This document shows positions 44,006-53,600 of a stretch of DNA of 64,000 nt, in pieces. Origin of the DNA: Rubrivivax sp. (GTDB taxonomy: Bacteria > Pseudomonadota > Gammaproteobacteria > Burkholderiales > Burkholderiaceae); assembly GCA_016790225.1 (NCBI GenBank), contig JAEUOZ010000058.1, positions 1 to 64,000 of the forward strand, written 5' to 3'. How positions within the stretch are numbered: position 1 is the stretch's first letter; each line of letters opens with the position of its first letter. Both the position numbers and the translations under genes were made by a program. A model generated the notes under the pieces. The model made no database searches. It worked only from the letters and a program-made list of their open reading frames with translations, and had not been told where the DNA came from.

Positions 44006-45073
44006 TTAGAACACCGCGTGATCCCCGCGCTCCACCTGCAGCTCTCCGCGCAGCAGGGCCTGGTAGTGATCGGCCAGCGTGCGGCTGCCGGTGGACGGCG
44101 TGGCCGCGGCGTCGTAGCGCCCGGCCTGCGCATCCCACACCAGCATCGACTCCGTCGCGTAGTAGCGGCCGATGCGCGCCAGCTCGGCCTTGGCGGCCAG
44201 CGCAGGCAGCAGCCGCCCGACCAGCGACAGCCCGCCCACGATCGTGTCCATCAAGGCCAGCGGCACCTGCTTGAAGCGTGGCGGCTGACCGGTCAGGCGG
44301 AACAGCAGTTCGCCCTGTTCTCGCGGCGTGATGGCCGCGCCCGGCCCGCCGATGGGCAGGATGCGCCCTTGCAGGCGCGGATCGGTCACGCAGCGCGCCA
44401 GGTAGTCCGCCAGGTCTTCGTCCGCGATGGGCTTGCAGGCCGTCAGCCGGCCGTCGCCGAAGACGACAAAGGGCTTGCCGGCCTGCACACGCGCCACCTG
44501 ACCGGACAGGGATTTGAAGAAGGCCGTCGGCCGAACGATCGAATAGCCCACGCCGGAATCGATGAGTTCCCGCTCGAAGGCGAGCTTGGCGTGCTGGAAC
44601 GCCAGTTGCGGCTTCTGCACGCACAGCGCGGACAGCAGCACCACCTGGGAAACACCGGCAGCGCGCGCCAGCCGCAGCGCCTGCGCATGGGCCTGGTGAT
44701 CGATGGCCCAGGCATCGGCCGGCGCGCCCGTGCGCGAGCCCAGGCAAGACAGCAGCACATCGAAGCACTCGCCGCGAAAGCCTTCGCGTTCCAGCAGGCC
44801 GGCGTCCTGCACCGGGCCGAAGCGCAGCTCGGCGCCGGCCAGGCGCGTGGCCAGATCCGCAGCCTTCAGCCTGCCGCCCACGCCGGCCTGGGGCCGTGTC
44901 CAACAGACCACCTCATGGCCTTGCCGGATCAGCGCTCGCGCCGTGGCCTGGCCGATGGTGCCGGTGGCGCCGAGCATGAAGACTCGGCGGCGCGTGCCCG
45001 CTGGCGCCGCCGCGGGCTGGGGCTGCGCCGACGCCGATGACGAAGCGGTGGCAGGCGATTCAGGCCTCGTCAT
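44006..45073 (-). CDS. bciA: BciA-type 8-vinyl reductase of (bacterio)chlorophyll biosynthesis
   Basis: Product of 355 residues in the atypical short-chain dehydrogenase family. After an Ala/Pro-rich leader comes the NADPH motif FMLGATGTIGQA. Long blocks match plant and bacterial divinyl chlorophyllide 8-vinyl reductases as I recall them: VLLSCLGSRTG, LLSALCVQKPQLAFQHAKL, VRPTAFFKSLSGQV, GDGRLTACKPI, LPIGGPG and IGRYYATESMLV. The enzyme reduces the 8-vinyl group of the tetrapyrrole. No other photosynthesis gene is in the window. It is the third gene of an operon with speD and an alpha/beta hydrolase. Confidence 0.85.
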   Translation of the reverse strand: MTRPESPATASSSASAQPQPAAAPAGTRRRVFMLGATGTIGQATARALIRQGHEVVCWTRPQAGVGGRLKAADLATRLAGAELRFGPVQDAGLLEREGFRGECFDVLLSCLGSRTGAPADAWAIDHQAHAQALRLARAAGVSQVVLLSALCVQKPQLAFQHAKLAFERELIDSGVGYSIVRPTAFFKSLSGQVARVQAGKPFVVFGDGRLTACKPIADEDLADYLARCVTDPRLQGRILPIGGPGAAITPREQGELLFRLTGQPPRFKQVPLALMDTIVGGLSLVGRLLPALAAKAELARIGRYYATESMLVWDAQAGRYDAAATPSTGSRTLADHYQALLRGELQVERGDHAVF

Positions 45074-45153
45074 GTCGTGCGCTGCACCGGTCTGTTGGAA
45101 GCACCTGCAAGTTCTCCGCGCTGCTGACCGTCACCCGTGAGCCCGTGAGCCCA

Positions 45154-45897
45154 TCATCGCGGCAGCCAGCCCAGCACGGCCTGCAGCAGGCGCTGCCGCA
45201 CATGGGCCTGTCGCTGCGCATCAGCGGCGCCGCAGGCGAGCGAGCAGATCCAGTCGCTCGGTGATTCGAAATCGCAGTGCGAGGCGCCCTCGATCACCTC
45301 GTCGTGGCGCAGCGCCGGCAATCGGGTGGCCCAGGGCGCGGCCACGGCCTGCGCATTGCAGCGCGAAGGCGGCGCCCGCAGCAGCCAGGCCTCGGTCTTC
45401 AGGCCGGCGGCCTGCTGCAGACCGAGTGCCATCTCTCCATCGGGCCGCGTCCTATCGAATGGATCCAGGCCCACATAGCCCACGACGCCTGGCGCATCCG
45501 CCGCGAGCAGGGTGGACAAGCCACCCGCCGAGAAGCCGATGAGCACCACGCGCGCCAGCGGCGGGCCGAAGGGACCGCCTTCGCGCAGCTGCGCCACCAG
45601 GCTCTTGAGGGCCTGGGCATTGCGCACGAAGTCGAAGCTGGTGGGCGTGTCCGGGGTCAGCGCCAGCACGCCGGCTTCGGCCAGGGCCTGGGCGTGGCCG
45701 CCCAGGGTGCTGCGGCTGCGCGTGAAGCCATGCAGCAGGATGGCCGCCCCGCGCGGCGGGCCTTCGGCCGCGTACACATCCAGCCTGACGCGCAGGCCGG
45801 CCAGCTCAGCGTCCACCGTGACGGGCAGCGCCCCGGCACCTGCCGGCAGCGCCAGCGCCGCCCAGAGCAGGGCGCGGCGCAGCCACGCCCTGCTCAC
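45154..45897 (-). CDS. Exported alpha/beta hydrolase
   Basis: The GTG at 45897 overlaps the SpeD stop (GTGA), giving 247 residues with a signal peptide (LRRALLWAALALPAGAGA). Fold markers are ILLHGF (oxyanion region), the nucleophile elbow GFSAGG, and the late EGASHCDFES that supplies the catalytic His. Two C-terminal Cys (ICSLACG) may form a disulfide. It resembles dienelactone-hydrolase or PET-hydrolase-like enzymes only at fold level; substrate unknown. Confidence 0.8.
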   Translation of the reverse strand: MSRAWLRRALLWAALALPAGAGALPVTVDAELAGLRVRLDVYAAEGPPRGAAILLHGFTRSRSTLGGHAQALAEAGVLALTPDTPTSFDFVRNAQALKSLVAQLREGGPFGPPLARVVLIGFSAGGLSTLLAADAPGVVGYVGLDPFDRTRPDGEMALGLQQAAGLKTEAWLLRAPPSRCNAQAVAAPWATRLPALRHDEVIEGASHCDFESPSDWICSLACGAADAQRQAHVRQRLLQAVLGWLPR

Positions 45898-46268
45898 GCG
45901 AGCCCTTCCGCGCCGCGTTCCAGTGACTGGTGGACCGCGTGACGGGGCGCGAAGGCCGCTTGCAGCCGGTCCAGCAACGCGTGGGCCTTGTGCCGGTTGT
46001 CGCTTGCGAGGTTGCAGACATAGACGTCCAGCGTGACCGCGCCGATCTCCGGCCAGGTGTGCACGGCCAGGTGCGATTCGGCCAGCAGCACCACGCCGGT
46101 GATGCCGCTGCCTTGTGGCGAAAAGGCATGGAACAGCTCGGCGACCGGCGCGAGCCCGCTGGCCAGCACCGCGGCCCGGCATTCGGCGGCGAGTGCCGCG
46201 CGGTCGCGCATGAGCCGCTGCGCTGGATCGCAGCCGCTGAGGTCGGCCGTCAGGTGCAGGCCTTGCAT
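45894..46268 (-). CDS. speD: S-adenosylmethionine decarboxylase proenzyme, SpeD type
   Basis: Short bacterial AdoMetDC of 124 residues. The self-cleavage serine is S65 in LLAESHLAVHTWPE, which becomes the pyruvoyl group, and H70 follows as expected. The start motif MQGLHLTADLSGC corresponds to the usual N-terminus, so the ATG at 46268 is preferred over an upstream GTG. It would supply decarboxylated AdoMet, the co-substrate of the membrane spermidine synthase homologue encoded at 40.6 kb. Confidence 0.9.
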   Translation of the reverse strand: MQGLHLTADLSGCDPAQRLMRDRAALAAECRAAVLASGLAPVAELFHAFSPQGSGITGVVLLAESHLAVHTWPEIGAVTLDVYVCNLASDNRHKAHALLDRLQAAFAPRHAVHQSLERGAEGLA

Positions 46269-46342
46269 GGTGGACGGGTGGGCAGGTGGGAGCGGTTCAG
46301 CCTCATTGTGCACGGCCTGGCTGGCGGCCTGGCGAGCGCTTC

Positions 46343-46366
46343 CCTACTGCTCCGCGCAGCAGTAGG
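46343..46366. promoter_or_regulatory. Perfect hairpin in the speD/H1-like divergent spacer
   Basis: CCTACTGCT at 46343-46351 pairs perfectly with AGCAGTAGG at 46358-46366 around CCGCGC. It lies 75 bases upstream of speD and about 150 bases upstream of the H1-like gene, where a terminator makes no sense because the genes diverge. It could be an operator or, read from speD's side, a leader hairpin. No promoter boxes identified. Confidence 0.4.
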
Positions 46367-46514
46367 ATCGCCGTCCGGCCGGAACGCAGGCCCGAGTGAG
46401 GCGCAGCATCGACCGCGCTGCGCCGCAGGAGCCCGCCCAGCTGCCGGTGCCGAACGGGCCACGATGAACAATCGTTCGCGTGGTTCGCACCCTTGTGCAG
46501 GAGGAGACCAACCC

Positions 46515-47171
46515 ATGGCTACCGCTCGAAAGAAGGCGACACCGTCCTCGACGGCCGCCCGCCCCACCAAGCAGACCGCTCCCGTCGGCCGGAAGGCCGC
46601 CGCACCCGCCGCCGGGAAGCAGGCCGCCGCGCCTGCAGCCGGCAAGCAGGCCGCCGCGCCTGCGGCCAGGAAGCGGGCCACGGCGCCTGTGTCGATGCCA
46701 GCGCCTGCCAGGGCGCCGGCCCGCTCCCGCGGCGCGATCGCGCCGGCTGCCTCGGCAAGCCCGGCTGCCCCTGTCAAGGCCGCCGCCGTCGCCGCCGCGC
46801 CCATGGCGCGCGGCATGATCGTGGGCCTCAAGGTCGCGCTCACCCTCAACGCGCGCAACGGCCTGCGCCGCGTGATCTTCGGGCTGGAAAAGAAGGTGGC
46901 CGGCAGCACGACCACCTGGATCATCCATTTCGAGCTGCTCGAGCGCGCCAGTCGCTCGGAAGCCTTTGCCGATCCGCTGGTCCTGCTGGACGTGGAGGTC
47001 GACAGCAAGCTCAACAAGAAGGCCGAGACGGCGGCCAGCAAGGGCTTGACGCCCGATCAGGCGGCGCACGCGCTGGGCCCTGCGTCCAGCGATGCGAAGG
47101 CGGCCAAGGCGGGCGAGATCGACGAGGCGGAGGCTTCCCAGACCGTGCAGGACACCCTGGCGCAGAAGTGA
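46515..47171 (+). CDS. Histone H1-like repeat protein with a C-terminal globular domain
   Basis: Product of 218 residues. The first 100 residues are Ala/Lys/Pro-rich with three near-perfect copies of an AAAPAAGKQ unit, like bacterial histone H1-like (AlgP/PhaF) tails that bind DNA or polyanions. The remainder (GMIVGLKVALTLNARNGLRR onward) is a predicted mixed domain followed by an acidic helical tail. Ribosome site GGAGGAG. The following secreted-protein gene begins 4 bases after its stop, which is a puzzling partner for a DNA-binding protein. No family for the C-terminal domain is recognised. Confidence 0.65.
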   Translation: MATARKKATPSSTAARPTKQTAPVGRKAAAPAAGKQAAAPAAGKQAAAPAARKRATAPVSMPAPARAPARSRGAIAPAASASPAAPVKAAAVAAAPMARGMIVGLKVALTLNARNGLRRVIFGLEKKVAGSTTTWIIHFELLERASRSEAFADPLVLLDVEVDSKLNKKAETAASKGLTPDQAAHALGPASSDAKAAKAGEIDEAEASQTVQDTLAQK

Positions 47172-47175
47172 TGCC

Positions 47176-49326
47176 GTGACGCACTGCAAGGCCCGCGCTC
47201 GCCTTGTTGGCGCGGCGCTGGTGGCCCTTCCCGGGGTCGTGCTGGCTGCGGCGCCTCCCGGCGGACGCTGCACGGAGGGCGTGGACTACCAGGCCCTGGG
47301 CTTCACCGTGCGCAGCGTCGCCGTGCAGACGCTGTTCGGCTTTCTGCCCTGGGTACAGCTCGAGCTTCAGCAGGCGCAGGCCGAGGCGCGGGAGCGTCTG
47401 GAAGGCAAGCCCTTCGATCTGGAAGCTGCCCTGCGGGTTCGCGATGAGCTCAGAGCCTATGGCTTCGCTCGTGCCGATCCGGATCAGCGCCTGGCCGTCG
47501 CCTGGTCCTACCTGCGGCTGGAGCGCTGCGAAGAAGGGGCGCTGGATCTGCGGCTGGTCGCGGCGGCGCCTTCGATCGACGTGGGCCTGAGCGGCACGGT
47601 GGAGGCCTTGCGGCGCAGCCGCTTTGCGCCGGAGGCGGTGGCGGGCACGCCGCCTGTGGACGCCTCCGGGCTGCGGTGGCGCCTGACGCCCCGGCTGGGC
47701 TGGTCGCCCGGGGACCTGGCCTCGGCGGGCTTGCGGCTGGACGTGCCGCTGCGCGCGGAGACCGGCCGCGGCCTGGGCTGGCGTGCGCTGTCAGCCGACG
47801 CCGAGCGCGTGGGCAGCGGGCAGCGCTGGGCGCTGTCGCTGGAAGGTGGGCGGGATGTGTCGCCGCAGGCGCGCGAGGCGGCAGCTTCCGTCGGATCCGC
47901 AGAGCGCGACGATGACGCGGCGGCGCGCGAGCCGCGCGATGCCGCCGCGCAGCCGCTGGCCCTGAACCCGATCGGGCTCAGCTGGCGGCTGGATGCCCAG
48001 GGCACGCGCGCCCTGCGCGATGTCGCCAATGCCTGGCGCGAGAGGCTGACGGCCCAGTTCATGATCAGCGACGCGCCCACCGGGCCCGCCGGAACCTCCT
48101 GGCGTGTGGGCGGCGTGCTCGGAACGGGGCGCGATGCGGCCGCTGCGGCAGACGAGCGGGTGATCACCGCTCAACTGGGCCTGGGGCTGGATGCCCGCGG
48201 CAGCCGGCACCTGATGGCGCTGTCCTGGGGCCTGGACTTCTCGAAGCCTGCGCGTGGCGCCAGCCTGCGGCGCCAGTTGCTGGATGCCAGCCTGGATTTG
48301 CGCGGGACCTGGGGCGCTCGTCCCGTCCATCTGGATCAACGGCTGCAGGCCGGCTGGCTGCAGGGCGCCGTCACGGATCTTCCGGGCCAGGCGTTTCGCG
48401 CGGGGCATCGGGAACAGCCCTGGCTGCAAGGCGAAGACTGGCAGTTCCGAGAGCAGCCCGTGATCCGAGGGCGGCCGGGCCAGCCGCAGGAAGCCGGGGC
48501 GCGGCGCTTTGTGGCCCACCAGGCGACGCTGGCCCTGACCTGGTGGCGGCAGCCGCTGCTGCCGGCGGCCGTGCGCGAGGATCCTGAGATCACGCAGGCC
48601 ATCGAAGGCGCGCTGCAATCGGCGGCCAGCGTGCTGCAGAAGGACCATGTGTCACGCGATCCGGCGTTCCAGCGCGTCGTCTTGAGCCTGCCGGCGCTCT
48701 CCCGGGATCTGGGGCTGCTGCACCTGCGGCTTGAGCAGCTTCAACCCGGGGTGTCTGCGGAGATCCAGGGTTTGCTGGTGGCTTGCGACCTGCTGGCCAA
48801 GGGAACGCGGCGCCGCGTGGAGGAGGCGCTGGTCTCGCGCAGCGGCGCGCAGGTGGGCGAGCTGCGGACCCTGCTGCCGGGGCACACCGAGCAGCGCCTG
48901 CCGCGCCTGCAAGAAGCCTGTGGGACTTCCTTGTTGCCACGCCTGCCCGATGCGGCGCTGGTGCGCGCCGTGGAGGCCATCGAGCAGCATCACCGCTTCA
49001 TCGCCTCGCAGATGGCGCTGATCGACGAAGCCGCAGCGATGGCCGGTGCGCAGGCAGAAGTGGCGCCGGCCGGCCGCACGCTGCAGCGCCTGCTCTTCGA
49101 TACCGATCTGGCCTCGGCCAGCCCGCTGCTGATGCTGGATCAGGCCTGGCTGAAGCCGCAGGGTGGCGGGCCGCAGCGCCATCTGCTGAGCCTGGGCCTG
49201 GGCTTGCGTCTGACGCTGGTATCCAGCGTGGATCTCAACCTCGGCGTGCTGCGCCACCTGCGGCGCGGCCCGCAGGATGCGCGCAGCGGCGGCTTCCTCA
49301 CGCTGCAGTTCAAGGATTTCTTCTGA
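47176..49326 (+). CDS. Probable outer-membrane protein, unknown
   Basis: GTG start 4 bases after the previous gene; 716 residues with a signal peptide (LVGAALVALPGVVLA then AAPPG). The central part has alternating hydrophobic/polar stretches typical of beta strands (LTAQLGLGLDARG-like, LMALSWGLDFS), then a helical insert (about residues 470-640), then more strands, ending in LTLQFKDFF with a terminal Phe as in outer-membrane barrels. No family recognised. Its co-transcription with an H1-like protein is unexplained. Confidence 0.6.
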   Translation: MTHCKARARLVGAALVALPGVVLAAAPPGGRCTEGVDYQALGFTVRSVAVQTLFGFLPWVQLELQQAQAEARERLEGKPFDLEAALRVRDELRAYGFARADPDQRLAVAWSYLRLERCEEGALDLRLVAAAPSIDVGLSGTVEALRRSRFAPEAVAGTPPVDASGLRWRLTPRLGWSPGDLASAGLRLDVPLRAETGRGLGWRALSADAERVGSGQRWALSLEGGRDVSPQAREAAASVGSAERDDDAAAREPRDAAAQPLALNPIGLSWRLDAQGTRALRDVANAWRERLTAQFMISDAPTGPAGTSWRVGGVLGTGRDAAAAADERVITAQLGLGLDARGSRHLMALSWGLDFSKPARGASLRRQLLDASLDLRGTWGARPVHLDQRLQAGWLQGAVTDLPGQAFRAGHREQPWLQGEDWQFREQPVIRGRPGQPQEAGARRFVAHQATLALTWWRQPLLPAAVREDPEITQAIEGALQSAASVLQKDHVSRDPAFQRVVLSLPALSRDLGLLHLRLEQLQPGVSAEIQGLLVACDLLAKGTRRRVEEALVSRSGAQVGELRTLLPGHTEQRLPRLQEACGTSLLPRLPDAALVRAVEAIEQHHRFIASQMALIDEAAAMAGAQAEVAPAGRTLQRLLFDTDLASASPLLMLDQAWLKPQGGGPQRHLLSLGLGLRLTLVSSVDLNLGVLRHLRRGPQDARSGGFLTLQFKDFF

Positions 49327-49627
49327 ACGGCACGCGTCTGGATGTATCAGCGGCATCCGCGTGAATCGTTGCGCTCGGTTGCACTTTCCAACAAGTAAGG
49401 CCGGCGGCTGTCAATCCCCTAATACATCGCGCGCGGGGCCATGCTGCACTGCATCGTGAGTTCTAGGGGGGTGTATCCAGGCGTTGCGATGCATTTGCAT
49501 GCACTCCGCACAGGGCTTCACGGAACCGGATCGTGCGGCGGATACGGTGCAGGTCATTCGGCGAAGCGCCGGTTCCAGCTGAGCCTGGTTCCCGCGCACC
49601 GCCCGGACCCACCGAGAGCCCGCCACC
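49327..49627. other. Intergenic region upstream of the ApbE/heme/TPR operon
   Basis: A 301-base spacer without a credible gene, locally less GC-rich than its surroundings, presumably holding the promoter of the long operon that starts at 49,628. It contains ATGCATTTGCATGCA at 49489-49503, a short self-complementary AT-richer element. No convincing -35/-10 pair could be assigned. Confidence 0.4.
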
Positions 49628-50659
49628 ATGTTCCAGTCCCTGCAGTCCCTGCGAACGGCGCTTCGACGCCACCTGCCGCACCGCGGGCCGCCGCCCGGCC
49701 TGCACCGCATCGAACCGGTGGAAGACGCCGGCTGGTACCGCGACGAAGCCGCCATCATGGGCACGGCGATCACCGCGGAGCTGTGGGCCGACAGCCAGGA
49801 GCAGGGTGCCGAAGCCCTGGCCGCCGTGATGGGCGAGATGCGCCGCATCGACGAGGCCATGAGCCCGCACAAGAGCGGCTCGGAGCTGTCGCGCATCAAC
49901 CGCGAGGCCTTTCACCGCTGGGTGCCGGTCTCGGGCGAGATGTTCGGCCTGCTGGACCGTGCGCTGCAGTTTTCGGCGCTGACCGAGGGCGCCTTCGACA
50001 TCAGCTTTGCCGCCGTCGGGCGCCTGTACGACTACCGCGCCGGCACGGCGCCGGACGAGGCCGCGCTGGCCGCGGCGCTGCCGGGTGTCGGCTGGCGCCA
50101 TCTGGAGCTGGATGCCCTGATGCACGCGGTGCGCTTTCACCACCCGGCCACCTGCATCGATCTGGGTGGCTTTGCCAAGGGCCATGCCGTGGATCGCGCC
50201 GCCACGGAGCTGAAGCGCCTGGGCATCGGCCATGCGTTTGTCAGTGCCGGCGGCGACAGCCGCGTCATCGGTGACCGCCGCGGCCGCCCCTGGCAGCTGG
50301 GCGTGCGCGATCCGCGCCGCGAGGGCCAGCTGGTGGCGGTGCTGCCGCTGGAAGAGGTCTCGGTGTCGACCTCGGGCGACTACGAGCGCTGCTTCGAGCG
50401 CGACGGCGAGCGCGTCCACCACCTGCTGGATCCGGCCACCGGGCGACCGGCGCAGGGCGCACGCAGCGTCACCGTGCTGGCGCCCGACGGGCTGACGGCG
50501 GAGGCGCTGTCCAAGACCGCCTTTGTGCGCGGGCCGCAGGCCGGGCTGGCCTTGATCGAACGGGTGCCCGGCGTGGATGCCGTGATCGTCGATGCCCAGG
50601 GCGTGCTGCACCGCTCGTCCGGCCTGCTTCTGGACACCGCGTCGGAGCAACTGCCATGA
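49628..50659 (+). CDS. apbE: FAD:protein FMN transferase (ApbE)
   Basis: Product of 343 residues that attaches FMN from FAD covalently to Thr/Ser of exported proteins. Family blocks are MGTAITAELW, MSPHKSGSELSRIN, CIDLGGFAKGHAVD, SAGGDSRVIG, VSTSGDYERCF and HHLLDPATGRPA. No signal peptide is obvious at this start; the first 25 residues are basic, so export would need another explanation or a different start. Its stop overlaps the start of the multiheme gene (ATGA), indicating that a flavinylated redox partner should be encoded nearby. Confidence 0.92.
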   Translation: MFQSLQSLRTALRRHLPHRGPPPGLHRIEPVEDAGWYRDEAAIMGTAITAELWADSQEQGAEALAAVMGEMRRIDEAMSPHKSGSELSRINREAFHRWVPVSGEMFGLLDRALQFSALTEGAFDISFAAVGRLYDYRAGTAPDEAALAAALPGVGWRHLELDALMHAVRFHHPATCIDLGGFAKGHAVDRAATELKRLGIGHAFVSAGGDSRVIGDRRGRPWQLGVRDPRREGQLVAVLPLEEVSVSTSGDYERCFERDGERVHHLLDPATGRPAQGARSVTVLAPDGLTAEALSKTAFVRGPQAGLALIERVPGVDAVIVDAQGVLHRSSGLLLDTASEQLP

Positions 50660-53600
50660 CCGCCGATCCGCGTGAGACCCCGCCGCAAGGCGGCTGGCGG
50701 CCCGATGCCTCGCGCATCGTGCTGGTGCTCGTGGCCCTGCTGCTGGCCGCCGTGCTGCTGGGTTGCGGCGGCGCTGCCACCAGCCAGGGCGAAGGCCTGA
50801 CGGTGACCGGCGAGGTGCCGCTGGTCTATGCCAAGCGCTCGAGTGCCGTGCGCATGAACCCGACCAACGGCGCCCCCAGCGCGCCGGGCGGTGACCTGAT
50901 GCTGCGCGAGAAGAGCTCGCCCAGTGCGCCGGAGCACAACCTCACCGCGGCCATCACGCAAGGGCAGGGCGATGTCTCCGACCCCGAGGTGTCCTACGAC
51001 GGCAAGAAGGTGGTCTTTGCGCTCCGGTGCCCGAGCGCCGGCACCGCGCAGATTGACGGGGCGCCGGCCTGCACGGGGCGCTGGAACCTCTGGGAATACG
51101 ACATGACGGGTGCGGCCTCGCTGGCCGCTGGCAAGCTGCGGCGCATCACCGCCAGCACCGATGCCGACGATGTGGACCCGGTCTACCTGCCCGATGGTCG
51201 CGGCTTCGTCTTCAGCTCCAACCGGCAGGCCAAGTCGCGGCTGAACCAGGCCCTGGGCCGCGCCTACCTGGCGCTGGACGAATACGAGCGCGAGCGCGTC
51301 TTCAACCTGCACACCGTCAATCCCAGCGGCGGCAACCTGCAGCAGATCAGCTTCAACCAGAGCCACGAGCGCAACCCGGTGATCCGCGCCAACGGCGACA
51401 TCATGTTTGCGCGCTGGGAACACGTGGCCGACCGCAACCGCTTCGCCATCTTCCGCGCCAAGCCGGATGGAACGGACCTCTTCGTGCTGTACGGCGCACA
51501 CAGCCCGGGCAACAGCTACCTGCACCCGCGGGAGATGGATCCGGCCGGTCGCTACAAGGGCTTCGTGGCGACCTCGCTGATGCCGCTGTCCGGCACGCAC
51601 GAAGGCGGCTCGCTGGTCTTCATCGATGCCGCCAACTATTCAGAACAGGATACGCCGGCCAACAACCGCGTGCCGACCCAGGGTGGCAACACCGAGCCCA
51701 CGGCGCAGACCCTGGAATCCGGCCGCGGACTGTCGCGCTGGGGCCGGGTCACCTCGCCCTACCCGCTGTGGGACGGCACGGACCGCGTGCTGGTGGCCTA
51801 CCGCCCTTGCGAAGTGACGCGGGCCGGCGCGGTGGTGCCCTGCGCCAATCTCACGGCCGCCGAGCTGGCGCGCCTGTCGTCCGATCGTTCGATGGCGGCC
51901 GAGGCTGCCGACGAGTTGCAGGACAACGTGCCGCCCAACTATGCGATCTACCTGTTCGATCCGAAGGATCAGACCTGGCTGAACGTCGCGGCACCGCCCA
52001 GCGGCTTCATGCACGTCGATCCGGTGCCGCTGATCGCACGCGCCGAACCCAACGCGCCGGAACCCACCAATGTGGATGCCGCGCTCGCTGCCCAGGGAAT
52101 GGCACTGATCGAGGTGCGCAGCGTCTTCGATACCGACGGTCTGGACCGCATGGGCCGCAGCATGATCGTGGCGGCCGATCTGCCGGCGGGCTGCAGCAGC
52201 GGCATCCCGCAGACAGCCCCGCTGGAGGCGCAGGACACGCGGGCCCGCGTGGCCGATCTGCTGCGCCTGAAGGACCCGGCCGACGCGGCCTATGGCTGCA
52301 ACCCCGTGCGCTTCGTGCGGGCGCTGCGCGGCATCCCGCCGCCTTCGGGCAGCACCGGCCTGCGCGCCGCCATCGGCGAGACCGATTTCGAGCAGCAGCA
52401 GATCCTGGGCTATGCGCCGATCGAACCCGACGGCTCGTTCAAGCTCAAGGTGCCGGCCGATGTGCCGCTGGCGCTGCAGGTGGTGGATGCGCAGGGCCGC
52501 GGCTTCCAGACGCACACCAACTGGATCCAGGTGCGCCCCGGCGAGCGCCGCACCTGCGATGGCTGCCACAGCCCGCGCCGCGGCGGCGCCATCAATTCCG
52601 GCTCCATCGTGGATACGCTGGCCGCGGGCATCCAGCGCATCCTGGCCACCGCGCGCCAGGGTGGCGAGACCATGGCCGGCACACGCACGCGGCTGGATCC
52701 GGCGCTGCTGAACCTCAGCCGCGACCCGCAGTACCTGGACGCCTGGGCCGACGCCGGCGTGATGGGCGTGACGCCGCGCACGCGGCTGAGCCTGGCCTAC
52801 ACCGGCAACGCCGATCCGGCGCAGGACCTGCGCACCGCGGTTCCGCTGAACGGCGTCATCAACTACCCCGAGCACATCGCGCCGCTGTGGACGCGCGACC
52901 GCGGCGCGGCGACCTGCGTCAACTGCCACACGGGCAGTGCGCGCCTGGACCTGCGCAGCACGGTCGCCGGCACCGGCCGCCTGGTCTCGTACGAAGAGCT
53001 GCTGGTCGGCGATCCGCAGATCGATCCGGCCACCGGCCGCCCGGTGACCCGGCTGGAAGACGGCGTGCCCGTGGTGCAGCGCCTGCCCGCGCTGGTGGAG
53101 ACGAGTTCCGGCGCGATGAACACGGCGGGCCAGGCGCGCAAGAGCCGGCTGACCGAGATCCTGTTCGGGCAGTCGTTGCTGGCCTCGGCCGCCGCACGGG
53201 CTGCGCATCCGCAGCCACCGGCTGACGCTCCGGACCATGCGACGCTGCTCAACGTGGCCGAGAAGCGGCTGCTGGCCGAATGGATGGATCTCGGCGGGCA
53301 GTACTACAACGATCCCTTCACGCCGGGCGCCGGTGTGCGCAGCGTCACCGGCCTGAGCGAGGCGAGCTTTGCCAGCGAGGTGCTGCCGGTGCTGCGCGCC
53401 AACTGCGCCAGTGCCTGCCACCAGGCCGTGGGCACCAATGCCGCGCCCTCCGGCGCGAGCTTCCGCGAGAACCGCTTCGTGCTCACCGGCGACGCCACGG
53501 GCGACTACGGCGCCACGCTGTCGATGATCAACGACACCTGCAACCCGGGTGCCAATCCCCTGCTGCGCCGGCCTTCCACGGCGCCGCATCCGCAAGGGGC

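Noticed and set aside
46600..46680. Tandem AAAPAAGKQ-coding repeats as a non-coding repeat array
   Set aside because: The repeats stay in frame within a gene having a strong ribosome site and encode a coherent H1-like tail.
49489..49503. ATGCATTTGCATGCA as an operator
   Set aside because: It is a short self-complementary string without a matching second site or promoter boxes; chance occurrence cannot be excluded.
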